From an uncultured Chloroflexota bacterium (lineage in GTDB: Bacteria > Chloroflexota > Anaerolineae > Aggregatilineales > Phototrophicaceae): a stretch of DNA of 64,000 nt. The stretch spans positions 28,586-92,585 of the forward strand of contig CALJKV010000064.1 of assembly GCA_937974245.1 (NCBI GenBank). Direction: 5' to 3'. The translations under genes were made by a program, and so were the position numbers. The notes beneath the pieces are model-generated. The model saw nothing but the letters and a program-made list of their open reading frames with translations, was not told where the DNA came from and ran no database searches. Shown here piece by piece: positions 50,858-60,400 of the stretch; the stretch's first letter is position 1, and every line of letters starts with the position of its first letter.

Positions 50858-51661
50858 ATGTATTGGCACGAAGCCACTGAAACGCTGTTGAAAACGCTCG
50901 TTGAACAACCTCGCCTTGGGTTAATTACAGATATGGACGGCACAATCAGCCCGATTGTCCCTGTCCCAGATGCCGCCCAGGTTACGCCATACAGCAGAGC
51001 GATGCTTCAGGCGTTACAGCCGCACTTGGCACTCGTCGCGGTGGTTTCTGGCCGGGCGGTAGCCGATGTGCGCCAGCGTGTCGGGCTGCCGGACCTGGTA
51101 TACGCCGGTAATCACGGGCTGGAACGCTGGGCTGATAACCAGGTCGTGCCGGTGCTGGAAGCCACCCAATTTCGTCCGGCACTGGAGGCGTCATTAGCGG
51201 CCATCACGCCACACCTGCTGCCGGGAATGCGCCTGGAAGACAAAGGTGTTACTCTCTCAATTCATTACCGCCAGACCACCGACCCTCAGGCCGCAGCAAC
51301 TGTTTTCAGGCCCTTGCTGGAAGCCACCGCCGCTCAACATGGTCTCAAACTGTTTCAGGGGCGGATGGTATTTGAACTGCGCCCGCCGCTGCATATCCAC
51401 AAAGGTACGATTTTGCGCCAGTTCGTCACCGAATACCGCCTTTCCGCCGCCGTCTACCTGGGCGATGACACTACCGACGTCGATGCCCTGCAAATGGCCC
51501 GTGAGTTACGCGAACAAAATGCGTGTTATGCGCTCGGCGTGGGCGTGGAGTCCGATGGAGTCCCCACCGCCGTGCTGGAAACCGCCGACTTGCTGGCCGC
51601 CGGTGTGCCGGGCATCGAAGCCTTTTTGTCCTGGCTGGTGAACGCATCCAGGGCATCCTGA
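50858..51661 (+). CDS. otsB: Trehalose-6-phosphate phosphatase
   Basis: About 267 residues of the HAD superfamily: motif I DMDGTISPI with the nucleophile Asp, a cap domain (about 110-190), motif III Lys in IHKGTIL and motif IV GDDTTDVDAL. It dephosphorylates trehalose-6-phosphate to trehalose, the second step after OtsA. ATG 50858 is preceded by AAAGG. Its last 136 nt overlap the 3' end of the convergent otsA. Confidence 0.93.
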   Translation: MYWHEATETLLKTLVEQPRLGLITDMDGTISPIVPVPDAAQVTPYSRAMLQALQPHLALVAVVSGRAVADVRQRVGLPDLVYAGNHGLERWADNQVVPVLEATQFRPALEASLAAITPHLLPGMRLEDKGVTLSIHYRQTTDPQAAATVFRPLLEATAAQHGLKLFQGRMVFELRPPLHIHKGTILRQFVTEYRLSAAVYLGDDTTDVDALQMARELREQNACYALGVGVESDGVPTAVLETADLLAAGVPGIEAFLSWLVNASRAS

Positions 51662-53133
51662 ACCTGATTGGCGAACCACTGTTTCGTGCCACCCATCTCT
51701 ACATGCTGACGCATCGCTTCGCTGCGCCCCCGCCGTTCATCAGTAGGCATCATGAGCGCGTTGTGCAGCGCCTCCGCCGTGCTGTGAATATCGAAGGGAG
51801 ACACGACCAGGGCATGTTCTCCTAACTCGTAGTACACTCCTGCATATTCCGAAAGCACCAGCACCCCATCATGCTGGTTGACTAATGCGCCTTCTTTGGC
51901 TACCAGGTTCATGCCATCCGCAATCGGGTTGACAAGCAGCACGTCATAGAGCTGTAATGCGGCCAGCGCCCGCCGGTAGTTGTCGCCAATGATAATCCGT
52001 ACAGGCTCCCAGAAACCGCTGCCGTAGTCGGCATTTATCATGCCTGCTTCGGCCATAATTTCGCGCAGGTAATTCTGGTATTCATCCACCTCCATGCGCG
52101 AAGGGACGAGCAGCGCCAGCATTTGCACCTGTCCCCGGTGCTCCGGGTAACGTTCCAGCAGGGCGCGGTAGGCCAGCAGCCCACGCAGAATGTTCTTGCT
52201 CGGTTCGACCCGGTCCGTCCGCAGGATAAGCTGGCGGTTATCGGCAAAGTTCACGATTTGCGATTTGAACATGCGGGTTTCCGGGTCTTCCAGCAGTTCG
52301 CGTACCCGGTCAACTTCAATCGAAATCGGATAGGTTTTGGCCTCGACCACACGCCCCTGATAGTCAATCGAATCACGACTGCCGCGCGAATGGGCGTGCT
52401 GGATATAGAAGCGGCAGGTTTGCACAAAGTTGAAGGCATCGCTGCGCGTCTGGAAGCCGACCCGGTCAGCGGCCAGCAGACTGGTGAGAATCGTCGTCCG
52501 CATCAGTTCAGGCAGCATCCGCCAGGCATCTGGCCCCGGCCAGGGGATATGGATGAACGGCTGGATCTGCACCTGCTCGCCCAGACGTTCTCGCAGAAAA
52601 TGTGGTACCAGGTACAGGTGGTAATCCTGCGGAAAGACGATTACGGGGCGGTCTGACCCTTCAACCGTATCGGCGATAGTATCTGCGAACTGCCGGTTGA
52701 TGGCGAGATAACCGTTTTCCCAGGCATCCCAGGTGTCCTGCGTAATGACCGGATTACGCGGCGTATCCCATAGTTGGTGCTGAATAAACCAGAGCAGCGG
52801 GTTGCTGATGGTGTTGTAGTATTGTTCGTAGCTGTCGGCGGCGGGTTGGATGAGTCGTAGCTTCATATCCTGTACGGTCTGTACCGTATCACCTTGCCGC
52901 TGCGCCCAATGATGATCGTCCGGGGTGAGCGCCGCCGCCACCCACAGGACATCATGGTTCTGTGCTAAGGCACTGAGGGCCGTCACCAACCCACCTGCGC
53001 CGCGTTTAATAGAAAAGGTACTGTCGGCCTGCTCAGTAAAAGTGAATGGGCCGCGATTAGAGGCGATGACAATCAACGGTGTGGATGGATCATTCGAGGG
53101 ATGTATGCTGGATACACCGGTCTGCGGGATCAT
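51526..53133 (-). CDS. otsA: Trehalose-6-phosphate synthase (GT20)
   Basis: 535 residues of GT-B fold. Family motifs: IASNRGPFTF at the N-terminus, DVLWVAAAL, FIHIPWPGPDAWRMLP, DRVGFQTRSDAFNF, RVEPSKNILRGLLAY and NPIADGMNLVAKEG, with the donor-site Asp/Glu block. It joins UDP- or GDP-glucose with glucose-6-phosphate. The last 40 or so residues are Ser/Thr/Pro-rich low complexity (SSTAVGTPSDSTPTPS) and are encoded exactly opposite the otsB 3' end. GGGGAGA lies before the ATG. With otsB it makes the OtsAB trehalose pathway, commonly used in osmotic or desiccation stress. Confidence 0.93.
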   Translation of the reverse strand: MIPQTGVSSIHPSNDPSTPLIVIASNRGPFTFTEQADSTFSIKRGAGGLVTALSALAQNHDVLWVAAALTPDDHHWAQRQGDTVQTVQDMKLRLIQPAADSYEQYYNTISNPLLWFIQHQLWDTPRNPVITQDTWDAWENGYLAINRQFADTIADTVEGSDRPVIVFPQDYHLYLVPHFLRERLGEQVQIQPFIHIPWPGPDAWRMLPELMRTTILTSLLAADRVGFQTRSDAFNFVQTCRFYIQHAHSRGSRDSIDYQGRVVEAKTYPISIEVDRVRELLEDPETRMFKSQIVNFADNRQLILRTDRVEPSKNILRGLLAYRALLERYPEHRGQVQMLALLVPSRMEVDEYQNYLREIMAEAGMINADYGSGFWEPVRIIIGDNYRRALAALQLYDVLLVNPIADGMNLVAKEGALVNQHDGVLVLSEYAGVYYELGEHALVVSPFDIHSTAEALHNALMMPTDERRGRSEAMRQHVEMGGTKQWFANQVQDALDAFTSQDKKASMPGTPAASKSAVSSTAVGTPSDSTPTPSA

Positions 53134-53362
53134 ATGTGTCTCCCCTTGCTTTTTTGCTTGCTGGTGATGTGTTACGGTGATGATAATTACTTTCTGTTAA
53201 TTTCAGGCGGATATGGTTCTGCACGAGTGCTAAAGCAGTAAAGCAAAGCCATCTGCTCCCCAACATCGCTATTATAACAGACAATGCTGGGTGCAGATTT
53301 AGAGAGTATTATATCTATATAAGAAACATGGTTGGCGATGGGTGATACACGCCCCAGTACAG

Positions 53363-53896
53363 TTAGCGCGTATATGACCCGTCATTGAAGATGCCGGTGG
53401 GGTGGCAGCCCCGGTTGGCGGCGCGGGCTTCATCTTCCAGCCGTTTGAAGTTGTCAAACTGGGCGGTATCGGGTGGATACGAGACGACTTCGGCGTATCC
53501 CTGTTCGACCAGTGCCCTGTTCACGAACAAATCCCCCACATATACATAGCGCAACAGCCGCCCGTACTGGTCGGTTTCGCTGACATCCTTGACCAGCCGC
53601 ACCGTTTGCCCCTGCACGAACAGGGTGTTGGCCTGCCGTGCCTCGCTGTAACAGGCCTCGTCGCGTTCTGGCGTGTTCATGCCGATGTAGCGCACGCGGT
53701 AGGTCTGGCCGTTCATGCTGATATCAATCGTGTCGCCGTCAATGATCTGTGTGACGGTGGCTGTCTCGCCGCCGCTGGGTACGTCGCCTCCGGTTGTGAC
53801 GCCGGGCAGGGGGGTGGCGGATGGGTCAAAGCCAAAGGTACAGGCCGCCAGAGATGCGACCAGGAACAGGAATAGCGCCAGGTGTGCGGGTTTCAT
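53363..53896 (-). CDS. Secreted staphylococcal-nuclease-like lipoprotein
   Basis: 177 residues. A lipoprotein signal with LAAC (Cys19), a short linker (about 20-45), then an SNase domain (about 46-170). Catalytic residues of the fold are visible: Arg in RVRYIGMNTPE, Glu in TPE and Arg in DQYGRLLRYV; the calcium-site IDGDTID is present. Such enzymes degrade extracellular DNA or RNA. Cys residues DEACYSEA and RGCHPTG could form a disulfide. It could supply nucleotides or DNA for uptake; comEC at 32 kb is distant. Confidence 0.9.
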   Translation of the reverse strand: MKPAHLALFLFLVASLAACTFGFDPSATPLPGVTTGGDVPSGGETATVTQIIDGDTIDISMNGQTYRVRYIGMNTPERDEACYSEARQANTLFVQGQTVRLVKDVSETDQYGRLLRYVYVGDLFVNRALVEQGYAEVVSYPPDTAQFDNFKRLEDEARAANRGCHPTGIFNDGSYTR

Positions 53897-54038
53897 GGAT
53901 GTCGGTTTCCTTGGGGCTGATGTCTTATTCTATATGTGCCGGAACAGGCACTACTATACCAGCGGGAAGGGTGGTTGTCAGCTACTGACTGTCTGTGTTG
54001 TCGGGGGTACGTATCGTAGCTATAAAAACGGCAGGTCG

Positions 54039-54551
54039 CTACGAATCCCCCGGCGTGGGGACTCCAATAGTCTGCACAGCCCCGGTCACCATATCAAAAA
54101 GGACATAGATAATAGTGTAATTTCCCTCTATAGGTAGGATAAAGTGACACTCATAAAAAGTTGCTTCTTCACAGAATCGCGGGGCGGGGCAATTGTTGAG
54201 TGCTTCCTCTAAATCTCTGCCGCAATCCCCGGCACTCCAGTTTGACTCCAAGCCGCCTAGCTGCGCTATAACGTCCGTGTATGTCGTTTGGTCTTCTGGA
54301 AACAACTCTCCGATGATTTTGTTCAGAGCTATAGCGTTTTGCCCTGAAGCCTGAGTACAGAAGTCATGGGCGGACAGGATGGGGACCGTTTCGCAGACGT
54401 TACTCACTTCCTGTGGTGTATACGTCGGCCATACTGGGGGCTTGATAACTTCTCGGCTGATCCAGATGCTTATCAGGGGTGGAGCTACACATAAGATTAA
54501 AATGAATACAAACAAGATTAGCCATGATGATGGACGGGGTTTTGTTTTCAT
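54039..54551 (-). CDS. Small anchored extracytoplasmic protein (unknown), cluster gene 3
   Basis: 170 residues: a basic N-terminus, one membrane helix (WLILFVFILILCVAPPLISI, about 10-30), then an exposed domain with about eight Cys residues (SNVCETVP, HDFCTQ, GDCGRDLEE, NNCPAPRFCEE, YECHF), suggesting several disulfides. It ends in a beta segment (NYTIIYVLFDMVTGAVQTIG). No family recognised. It is the third of three minus-strand genes of similar size and layout at 54-55.7 kb; all have lower GC than the surroundings. Confidence 0.7.
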   Translation of the reverse strand: MKTKPRPSSWLILFVFILILCVAPPLISIWISREVIKPPVWPTYTPQEVSNVCETVPILSAHDFCTQASGQNAIALNKIIGELFPEDQTTYTDVIAQLGGLESNWSAGDCGRDLEEALNNCPAPRFCEEATFYECHFILPIEGNYTIIYVLFDMVTGAVQTIGVPTPGDS

Positions 54552-54590
54552 TCTGTCCTCTACATATTAGCTGTGTATCCCTGCTACCGT

Positions 54591-55031
54591 CTACCAGCTG
54601 TCGGATTCATGCAATTCTTGCTCGGTCTTAAATCGATAACAAAATATGTTCCCTTCAAGATGCTGAGTGTGATATCGATGGTCAAGCGGTTCGCCGTTGG
54701 TTGGAATGTTTGGGGTATAAATGTAGCCTCTTGCTCCGTAAGGTTCTTGCCGGGCTGGTTCTATTTGGACAATGAACATATCCGGCATATTGCCCCATGC
54801 TCTGTAAGCGATATGCGGTTCACCATCAGTTGTCGTAAAACCGACTACAGGAGATTGATCTGAGAATTGCCTCAACCAGGTCTCATGCTGGCTCTCTATA
54901 CTTTGGTAAACCGTGTCATCGGTTGTACAGAAACGATCCTGCGACCTGAGGGCAATCCATCCGAGATAGCAACCAAGTGTGATAGCAACGACTACCAATA
55001 AAGACTTGATTATGCGCCGCACTATCCTCAT
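54591..55031 (-). CDS. Small anchored extracytoplasmic protein (unknown), cluster gene 2
   Basis: 146 residues. N-terminal membrane helix (SLLVVVAITLGCYLGWIAL, about 10-29), then a domain with DRFCTTDDTVYQSIE and a Cys near the C-terminus. ESQHETWLRQFSDQSPVVGF and EPHIAYRAWGNMPDMFIVQIEP form the body. It overlaps the upstream gene by 4 nt (ATGA), so translation is coupled. Function unknown. Confidence 0.7.
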   Translation of the reverse strand: MRIVRRIIKSLLVVVAITLGCYLGWIALRSQDRFCTTDDTVYQSIESQHETWLRQFSDQSPVVGFTTTDGEPHIAYRAWGNMPDMFIVQIEPARQEPYGARGYIYTPNIPTNGEPLDHRYHTQHLEGNIFCYRFKTEQELHESDSW

Positions 55032-55693
55032 ATGCGTCCCGCTTGAAGCACTTTTTCATCTATTGTCGTTAGGATTGTCCTGATATTTTCGATAGAGACA
55101 TAGGCCTCTGAATCCGATTCATCCATCATGTTGATAAATATGATGGTGTCATCATATCGTAAAAGAATCTTGCAATTTTCTCCCCAGTCTAGCGTTTGGC
55201 ACGCTATATGAGCATTATCAGCATTTGGTGCTGATGGGAGAGTATCTATGGTCTGCCAATTGGATGAAGCGTTATCCCAAAATGCCCATATTTCATGACC
55301 GGGGTACCTTTCGGAGGCTATTTGCTCGGATGCAAATCTTATAACATCCTGTTGGACAAATTCATCACGGTTGCCAATATTTCGGATTATCCTACCTATG
55401 GAACCTCTGACCCCATCCGATTCTCTCCGCAAATCAGAGATAGTCCTCCGATCAGGTTCGTGAGGGCTACCCTGCCATTCCTCTCCGAGCAAGCTCGAAA
55501 AGTCCAACAAATATGAATCGCTTATATCGGGTATAGGGGCATTTATGATGGCTGGCAATCGGATAGCGTATACGCCTATAAGAACCAAGATAGGACATAG
55601 AATATTCAGCCAAATGAGAACAGCAAGCGTTTTTGCCGTTTTGGATGACAGTGTGGACAGAAGATACTTGGCCATGTGTTTCAGTTTGCCCAT
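55028..55693 (-). CDS. Small anchored extracytoplasmic protein (unknown), cluster gene 1
   Basis: 221 residues: a membrane helix (TLAVLIWLNILCPILVLIGVYAI, about 22-45) followed by a soluble domain with GSIGRIIRNIGNRDEFVQQDVIRFASEQIASE and a repeated acidic pattern (MMDESDSEAYVSIENI). The Cys pair is within AHIACQTLDWGENCKILLRY. It heads a three-gene operon with the two following genes. It may start at ATG 55693 or 55675. No homologue recognised. Confidence 0.7.
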   Translation of the reverse strand: MGKLKHMAKYLLSTLSSKTAKTLAVLIWLNILCPILVLIGVYAIRLPAIINAPIPDISDSYLLDFSSLLGEEWQGSPHEPDRRTISDLRRESDGVRGSIGRIIRNIGNRDEFVQQDVIRFASEQIASERYPGHEIWAFWDNASSNWQTIDTLPSAPNADNAHIACQTLDWGENCKILLRYDDTIIFINMMDESDSEAYVSIENIRTILTTIDEKVLQAGRI

Positions 55694-55854
55694 AACCGTT
55701 TATACACGCACGTACCCCTAAATTGCTTAAAGCAAGTTGAGTGCTGGCTATACTCCTCTTCACCGCCTGCCAGCCGTTGGGGTTGCGCATAGTATAGCGC
55801 GGGCGGTTTGTGGTATGCTCGTACTTCGATAGTTTGCTGGAGTGGGGTTGAGCT

Positions 55855-57399
55855 ATGCTGCGCCGTTTCCTTTACCTGTTACTGCTATTCAGCGCGTCTT
55901 GCGGGGCATTGAGCGCCCCCTCACCGACGCCGACAGACACACCGACGCATACGCCAACGGTGACACTGACTCCGAGTCCGACACTTTCCCCGACTCCATT
56001 GCCACCGACGGACACGCCGACGGTGACGCCCACCGCTACTGACACGCCGACGAACACGCCACCACCGACGATTACGCCGACGCCGTTCAATACGCCGGAG
56101 CCAACTGTCGGCTTCGTGTTCGACAACTGGCAGCTTTCTGACGTGCCATCTGATATGGCGCAGCGGTTAGCAGGGGCGTCGTATATCGCCTTCATCAACC
56201 AGAATGACCGCGACGGGGTTGGCGACGTACGCACGCCGCAGCCCGCCACCAACGTCGAAACACTGTACTACATGCCACCGACCAATTCTGCCGGGCGTGT
56301 CGCTATTTTGCAGTTGCCGTCCTCTACCGAAAATGAGGTGTATATCTCCGATTCTGGCACATCTATCGCCTACTTTTTGCGTGATTCGGGCGGTCAGAAG
56401 ACCGGGTTGTATGTGCTTGACCTGATAACCGGGATCAGTGGCCGGATTCTGCCAGTGAACTCGCTGATACAGCGCGGGCGGGTGAGCGAACCGGCCTGGT
56501 CGCCTGACGGGGCACGGATGGCGATGGCGCTGGCAACCGGCTACGACATGGATATCTTCCTGGCAGGGAAGGATGGCACTGGGTTGAGCAACCTCACCCA
56601 GAGTGGCGCCTATGAGTTCTGGCCGTCATGGTCGCCGGATGGGCGCTTCATCGCCTTTGTCTCTGACCGGCTGCGCTGCCCAAGCTGGATTCCGGGGGAT
56701 GCAGATGCCTGCGACGGCAACACCCAGCCACCGCCCAATGGAGGGAACGTGTACGTTGTGGAAGTCGCTACCGGGCAGACGACGCTGCTTTCTGACCAGT
56801 GGGTGACAGAGCCGCCGCGCTGGTTGAATAACGCGGTGGTCACGTTCGCCAGCGGAGACCCAACCCTGGGTGACCCGGAACGCACCATCTGGTTTGCCGA
56901 TGCCACGACGGGACAGGCGCGGCAGGTACGCCTAACGGATGGTTCGGACGGGCCGATTCGTCTCTCGGAAGCCTGGCTGCCGGATGGGAGCGCGGTGCTG
57001 TACCAAAGTGCGGGGACGACCAGTGAGTTGATCCTGGCGAACGCTAACGGCGCGGCACTGGCGGTGAATACTGACCTGCTGTTCCCACGTTTCGGTATGG
57101 CAGCGGCCTGGTCGCCGGACGGTTCACGGGTGGCGATTGGCGGAGTGAACGGCCAGTGCCCTTACGGCATCACTGTGCTGGACATCAATCTGAATTTTGT
57201 CGCCAGGGGGACACCACCGCCCAGCATGTGCGACCCATCATATTCACCGGATGGCCGTTTCCTGGTCTTTACCGGCGTGAACCCCAGCATAGATGGACGA
57301 GTAGACGTGTATGTCGCTGGGGCGAATGGCTTCGGCGCGGTCAACATGACCGGCGGATTACGCGGCACAATCACACTGCTAGGCTGGATTGGCGGGTAA
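55855..57399 (+). CDS. TolB-like beta-propeller lipoprotein
   Basis: 514 residues. Lipoprotein-like signal ending LLFSASCG (Cys near residue 16), a long Thr-Pro linker (about 21-83, mainly TPT repeats), then PD40/WD40-like blades with repeated SPDG motifs (EPAWSPDGARMAMAL, PSWSPDGRFIAFVSD, AAWSPDGSRVAIGG, PSYSPDGRFLVFTG), the pattern of TolB-type propellers. Predicted surface-anchored interaction module. The stop codon lies within a 14-bp palindrome shared with the convergent sensor gene. Confidence 0.87.
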   Translation: MLRRFLYLLLLFSASCGALSAPSPTPTDTPTHTPTVTLTPSPTLSPTPLPPTDTPTVTPTATDTPTNTPPPTITPTPFNTPEPTVGFVFDNWQLSDVPSDMAQRLAGASYIAFINQNDRDGVGDVRTPQPATNVETLYYMPPTNSAGRVAILQLPSSTENEVYISDSGTSIAYFLRDSGGQKTGLYVLDLITGISGRILPVNSLIQRGRVSEPAWSPDGARMAMALATGYDMDIFLAGKDGTGLSNLTQSGAYEFWPSWSPDGRFIAFVSDRLRCPSWIPGDADACDGNTQPPPNGGNVYVVEVATGQTTLLSDQWVTEPPRWLNNAVVTFASGDPTLGDPERTIWFADATTGQARQVRLTDGSDGPIRLSEAWLPDGSAVLYQSAGTTSELILANANGAALAVNTDLLFPRFGMAAAWSPDGSRVAIGGVNGQCPYGITVLDINLNFVARGTPPPSMCDPSYSPDGRFLVFTGVNPSIDGRVDVYVAGANGFGAVNMTGGLRGTITLLGWIGG

Positions 57400-57407
57400 G
57401 CTTACCC
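57394..57407. other. Perfect palindrome spanning both convergent stop codons
   Basis: GGGTAAGCTTACCC contains the TAA of the plus-strand propeller gene (57397-57399) and the TAA of the minus-strand sensor gene (57404-57402). It is loopless and so unlikely to be a hairpin terminator. Confidence 0.6.
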
Positions 57408-60400
57408 TGAACGGAAAACGTACCCTACGCCCGGCTGCGTGTGAATGTAACGCGGGCTATCGGGCGTGGGTTCGAGCTTCTTGCGTAAACGGCTGACATT
57501 TACCCACAGGTACTGTGTTTCGCCCTGGTATTCCGGCCCCCAGACCTTTTCAAGGAGCTGCTTATGCGTCAAGACCTGCCCCTGGTTGACAGCCAGGGTA
57601 TGCAGCAGGTCGTACTCGATGCGCGTGAGTTCCAACGGAGCATTATTCAGGTAGACCTCGCGCCGGGCGAAATCCACAAATAAGTTGCCCAGGTCAAGTG
57701 GTTCGCGGGTGCGGTCGGGGATACGCCGCCGCTTGAAGATGACATTAACTCGTGCCATAAGTTCGTCGTCACCCACCGAATCATCTATATAGTCATCGGC
57801 GCCGAGCAGCAGCGCCCGTACCTTTTCCGGGTCTGATGGATCATCGGCCAGCAGAATGATCGGTACTTCAGTACGCTTGCACAGCCGTTCGCAAATATCC
57901 AGGCCATTCGCATCCGGTAAGTTGACATCCAGCAGAATCAGGTCAAGGCGCACGGTGTTCACGTCACGCAGGGCTTCTTCACCGGATTCAAAGGGAATCA
58001 GTTCATACCCCTGGTCGTCCAACTGATCCACCAGGCGGTTGAGCAAGCTTGATTGTTTGCCCACTACCATGATCGTTTGTGGTTGGCGGTCTGTCACGCG
58101 CCGTCCGCCTGTGACGCGTTCCGGCGTGCGCGGCTGTGCATCAGGCACCGCCGGAGCAGCTACCGGCACTGGCGGAGTCATTTGAGCAGGGACTGGACGC
58201 GGTGAATGAACAAAGACAGGCTCCCCGGCCACCACTGGCAATGACAGGGTAAATGTCGTGCCTTTGCCGAGTTCACTTTCCACCCAGATATTGCCCCCAT
58301 GCCGCCGGATAATCTGGCGTGTCAGATAGAGACCCAGCCCCGCGCCCTCCTCCGTGGCATTGTTACTGGCCTGATAAAACGGCTCAAAAATCCTTTCCAG
58401 TTCTTCGGTGGGAATCCCCATGCCCTGGTCACGAATAATGATGCGTACTTCGTCGCTGCCCTGTCTTTCAATGTTCAAATGTATCGGGGCGCCACTGGAC
58501 GAAAACTTGAAGGCATTATGCAGGATGTTCGCCAGAGCCTGTTCCAGCCGCAGGTCATCGAACTCGACGAGCGGCAGCCGTGCCGGGGCTTCTACATGTA
58601 CCTGGCGGCGCTGGTCTCCAAACAGGCGCGACTCCAGTACGTGCTGTACCAGGTCGTACAGGTCGGCCTCTTCGCGGCTGAGGGATAACCCGGCGATTTC
58701 CAGGTGATACATTTCGAGGAAGTTATCCCACAGCCGGCCCAAGTCTTCCACACTTTCTTCGATCTGGCGTAAAAAGCGCGAACGTTCGCGGTGCGTGAAG
58801 CGGCTGTGCTGCTCATTGAGAGTTGTAATCAGGCCGCGCACCTGGGCATACGGCACGCGAATCCGCTCCGACATTTTATCCAAGAGGAGCGCCTGCATAC
58901 TGAACATGCTCTTGAAGCGGGTATTGCTCCGAATAATGCCGGCCCAGGCCGATGCTGCGCCCGCTATGCCGGGGATGTGCGTGAACTCAATGTGTAAGTC
59001 ACGGTCGGGGTTGGTGAGCGTGATTTCGACAATCGGGTAATCATCACTACCCTGGGGATGTCCGGCTAGCACCCGGTCAATCGCGTCCTTGAGTTGGGAC
59101 TGTACCCAATCTGCATCTTCCGCCTGTACCGCGATTGCTTTCAGCAGCGTATCGGAGTCTTTATCCAGCACTTCCGAAGGGTTGATGCCAGTAAGTTCGG
59201 TGAACTGGGGGTTGCAGAAAACAACATGCCCGCCATCATCCACGAAGAAGAAGCCTTCGGAAATACTGCGCAGCATGGTTTCAAGCTGATTGCTCTTTTC
59301 AACCGTTCGGGCGATGAGTGTGCTGCGTTCCAGTGCCTGACCGGCAGCGTGGGCCAGGCTCACGATAAGCAGTTTGGCGTCTTCGGCGCTATACTGGCGA
59401 CTGTTAGTCACGCTGGCGATAATCCCGCCGCTGAATCGGGCGGCATCCACAATTGGCACAACCGTCAACTGCTGCCCGTTGAGCGCGGAGAACAATCCGC
59501 GCAGTGGGTCGTTCTTGCCCATCCCCAGGTAGACGCTGATCGGCTGGAAGTGATTGTCATCCAGCAGCTTAATGAATTCGTCAATCTTGCCCGCCGCTTC
59601 CAGTTCTCGAAAAACCTGGATAGCCTGTTCACTGCTGCCCTGGGTAAGCGTCCCCGGCGCTTCAATGTTATTGTCGTACATCCACACCAGCGCATTCCCA
59701 ACATTGGGGATGTCTTCAACCAGCTCGCGCAGGTTCTGGGCAATATCCACGAAGGAATGCAGGTTGATAAAACGCTGCCAAGCACGGATGAGATGCTGGC
59801 TCGATTGGGCGCTGATCCGCTGGCTATGATAGTGACGGGCATTGTGCAGGGCGAGTGTGAACTGTGACGCGAACAACTCATAGATCAGGAGGTCGTCATG
59901 GCTGAGCGGGTGCTGGGATGTGCCAAATACCGCCATCGCGCCAAATTTATGCTCCTGGTAATTTAGCGGGACAATAATCGCCGATTCGGGTGTTGGCAGT
60001 ACCGGAATTGGGGTGTAGTGCGGGTCAGCCACAATATTGCGGAAAACCTGCACGATACCGCTTTGAATCACGCGGCGAAAGGGGTCATAGTCTTTGAGGG
60101 TGATCTGGCTTTCATACAGGCCGCTGTTCACCGCCGCGCCCTCACGCCCGGCATACAACTGATAACTGTCGCCTTCTCCCAGAATGATCGCCAGACCATA
60201 TAATTTGAAGGTGGTACTGGCGAGATCAATCGAATCATGAATCAGTTCAAGCGGTTCGGTGGCGCTGTGCAGCCGCCGCGCCACAACAGTAATCGCCTGC
60301 AAGTTCTGGTTGCGCTGGGCAAGCGTCTGGTTATGGCGGCGCTGTCGTAGAATCAGACGCAACCGCCGTTCCAATTCGTCACCAGGGATCTCCGGTAGGA

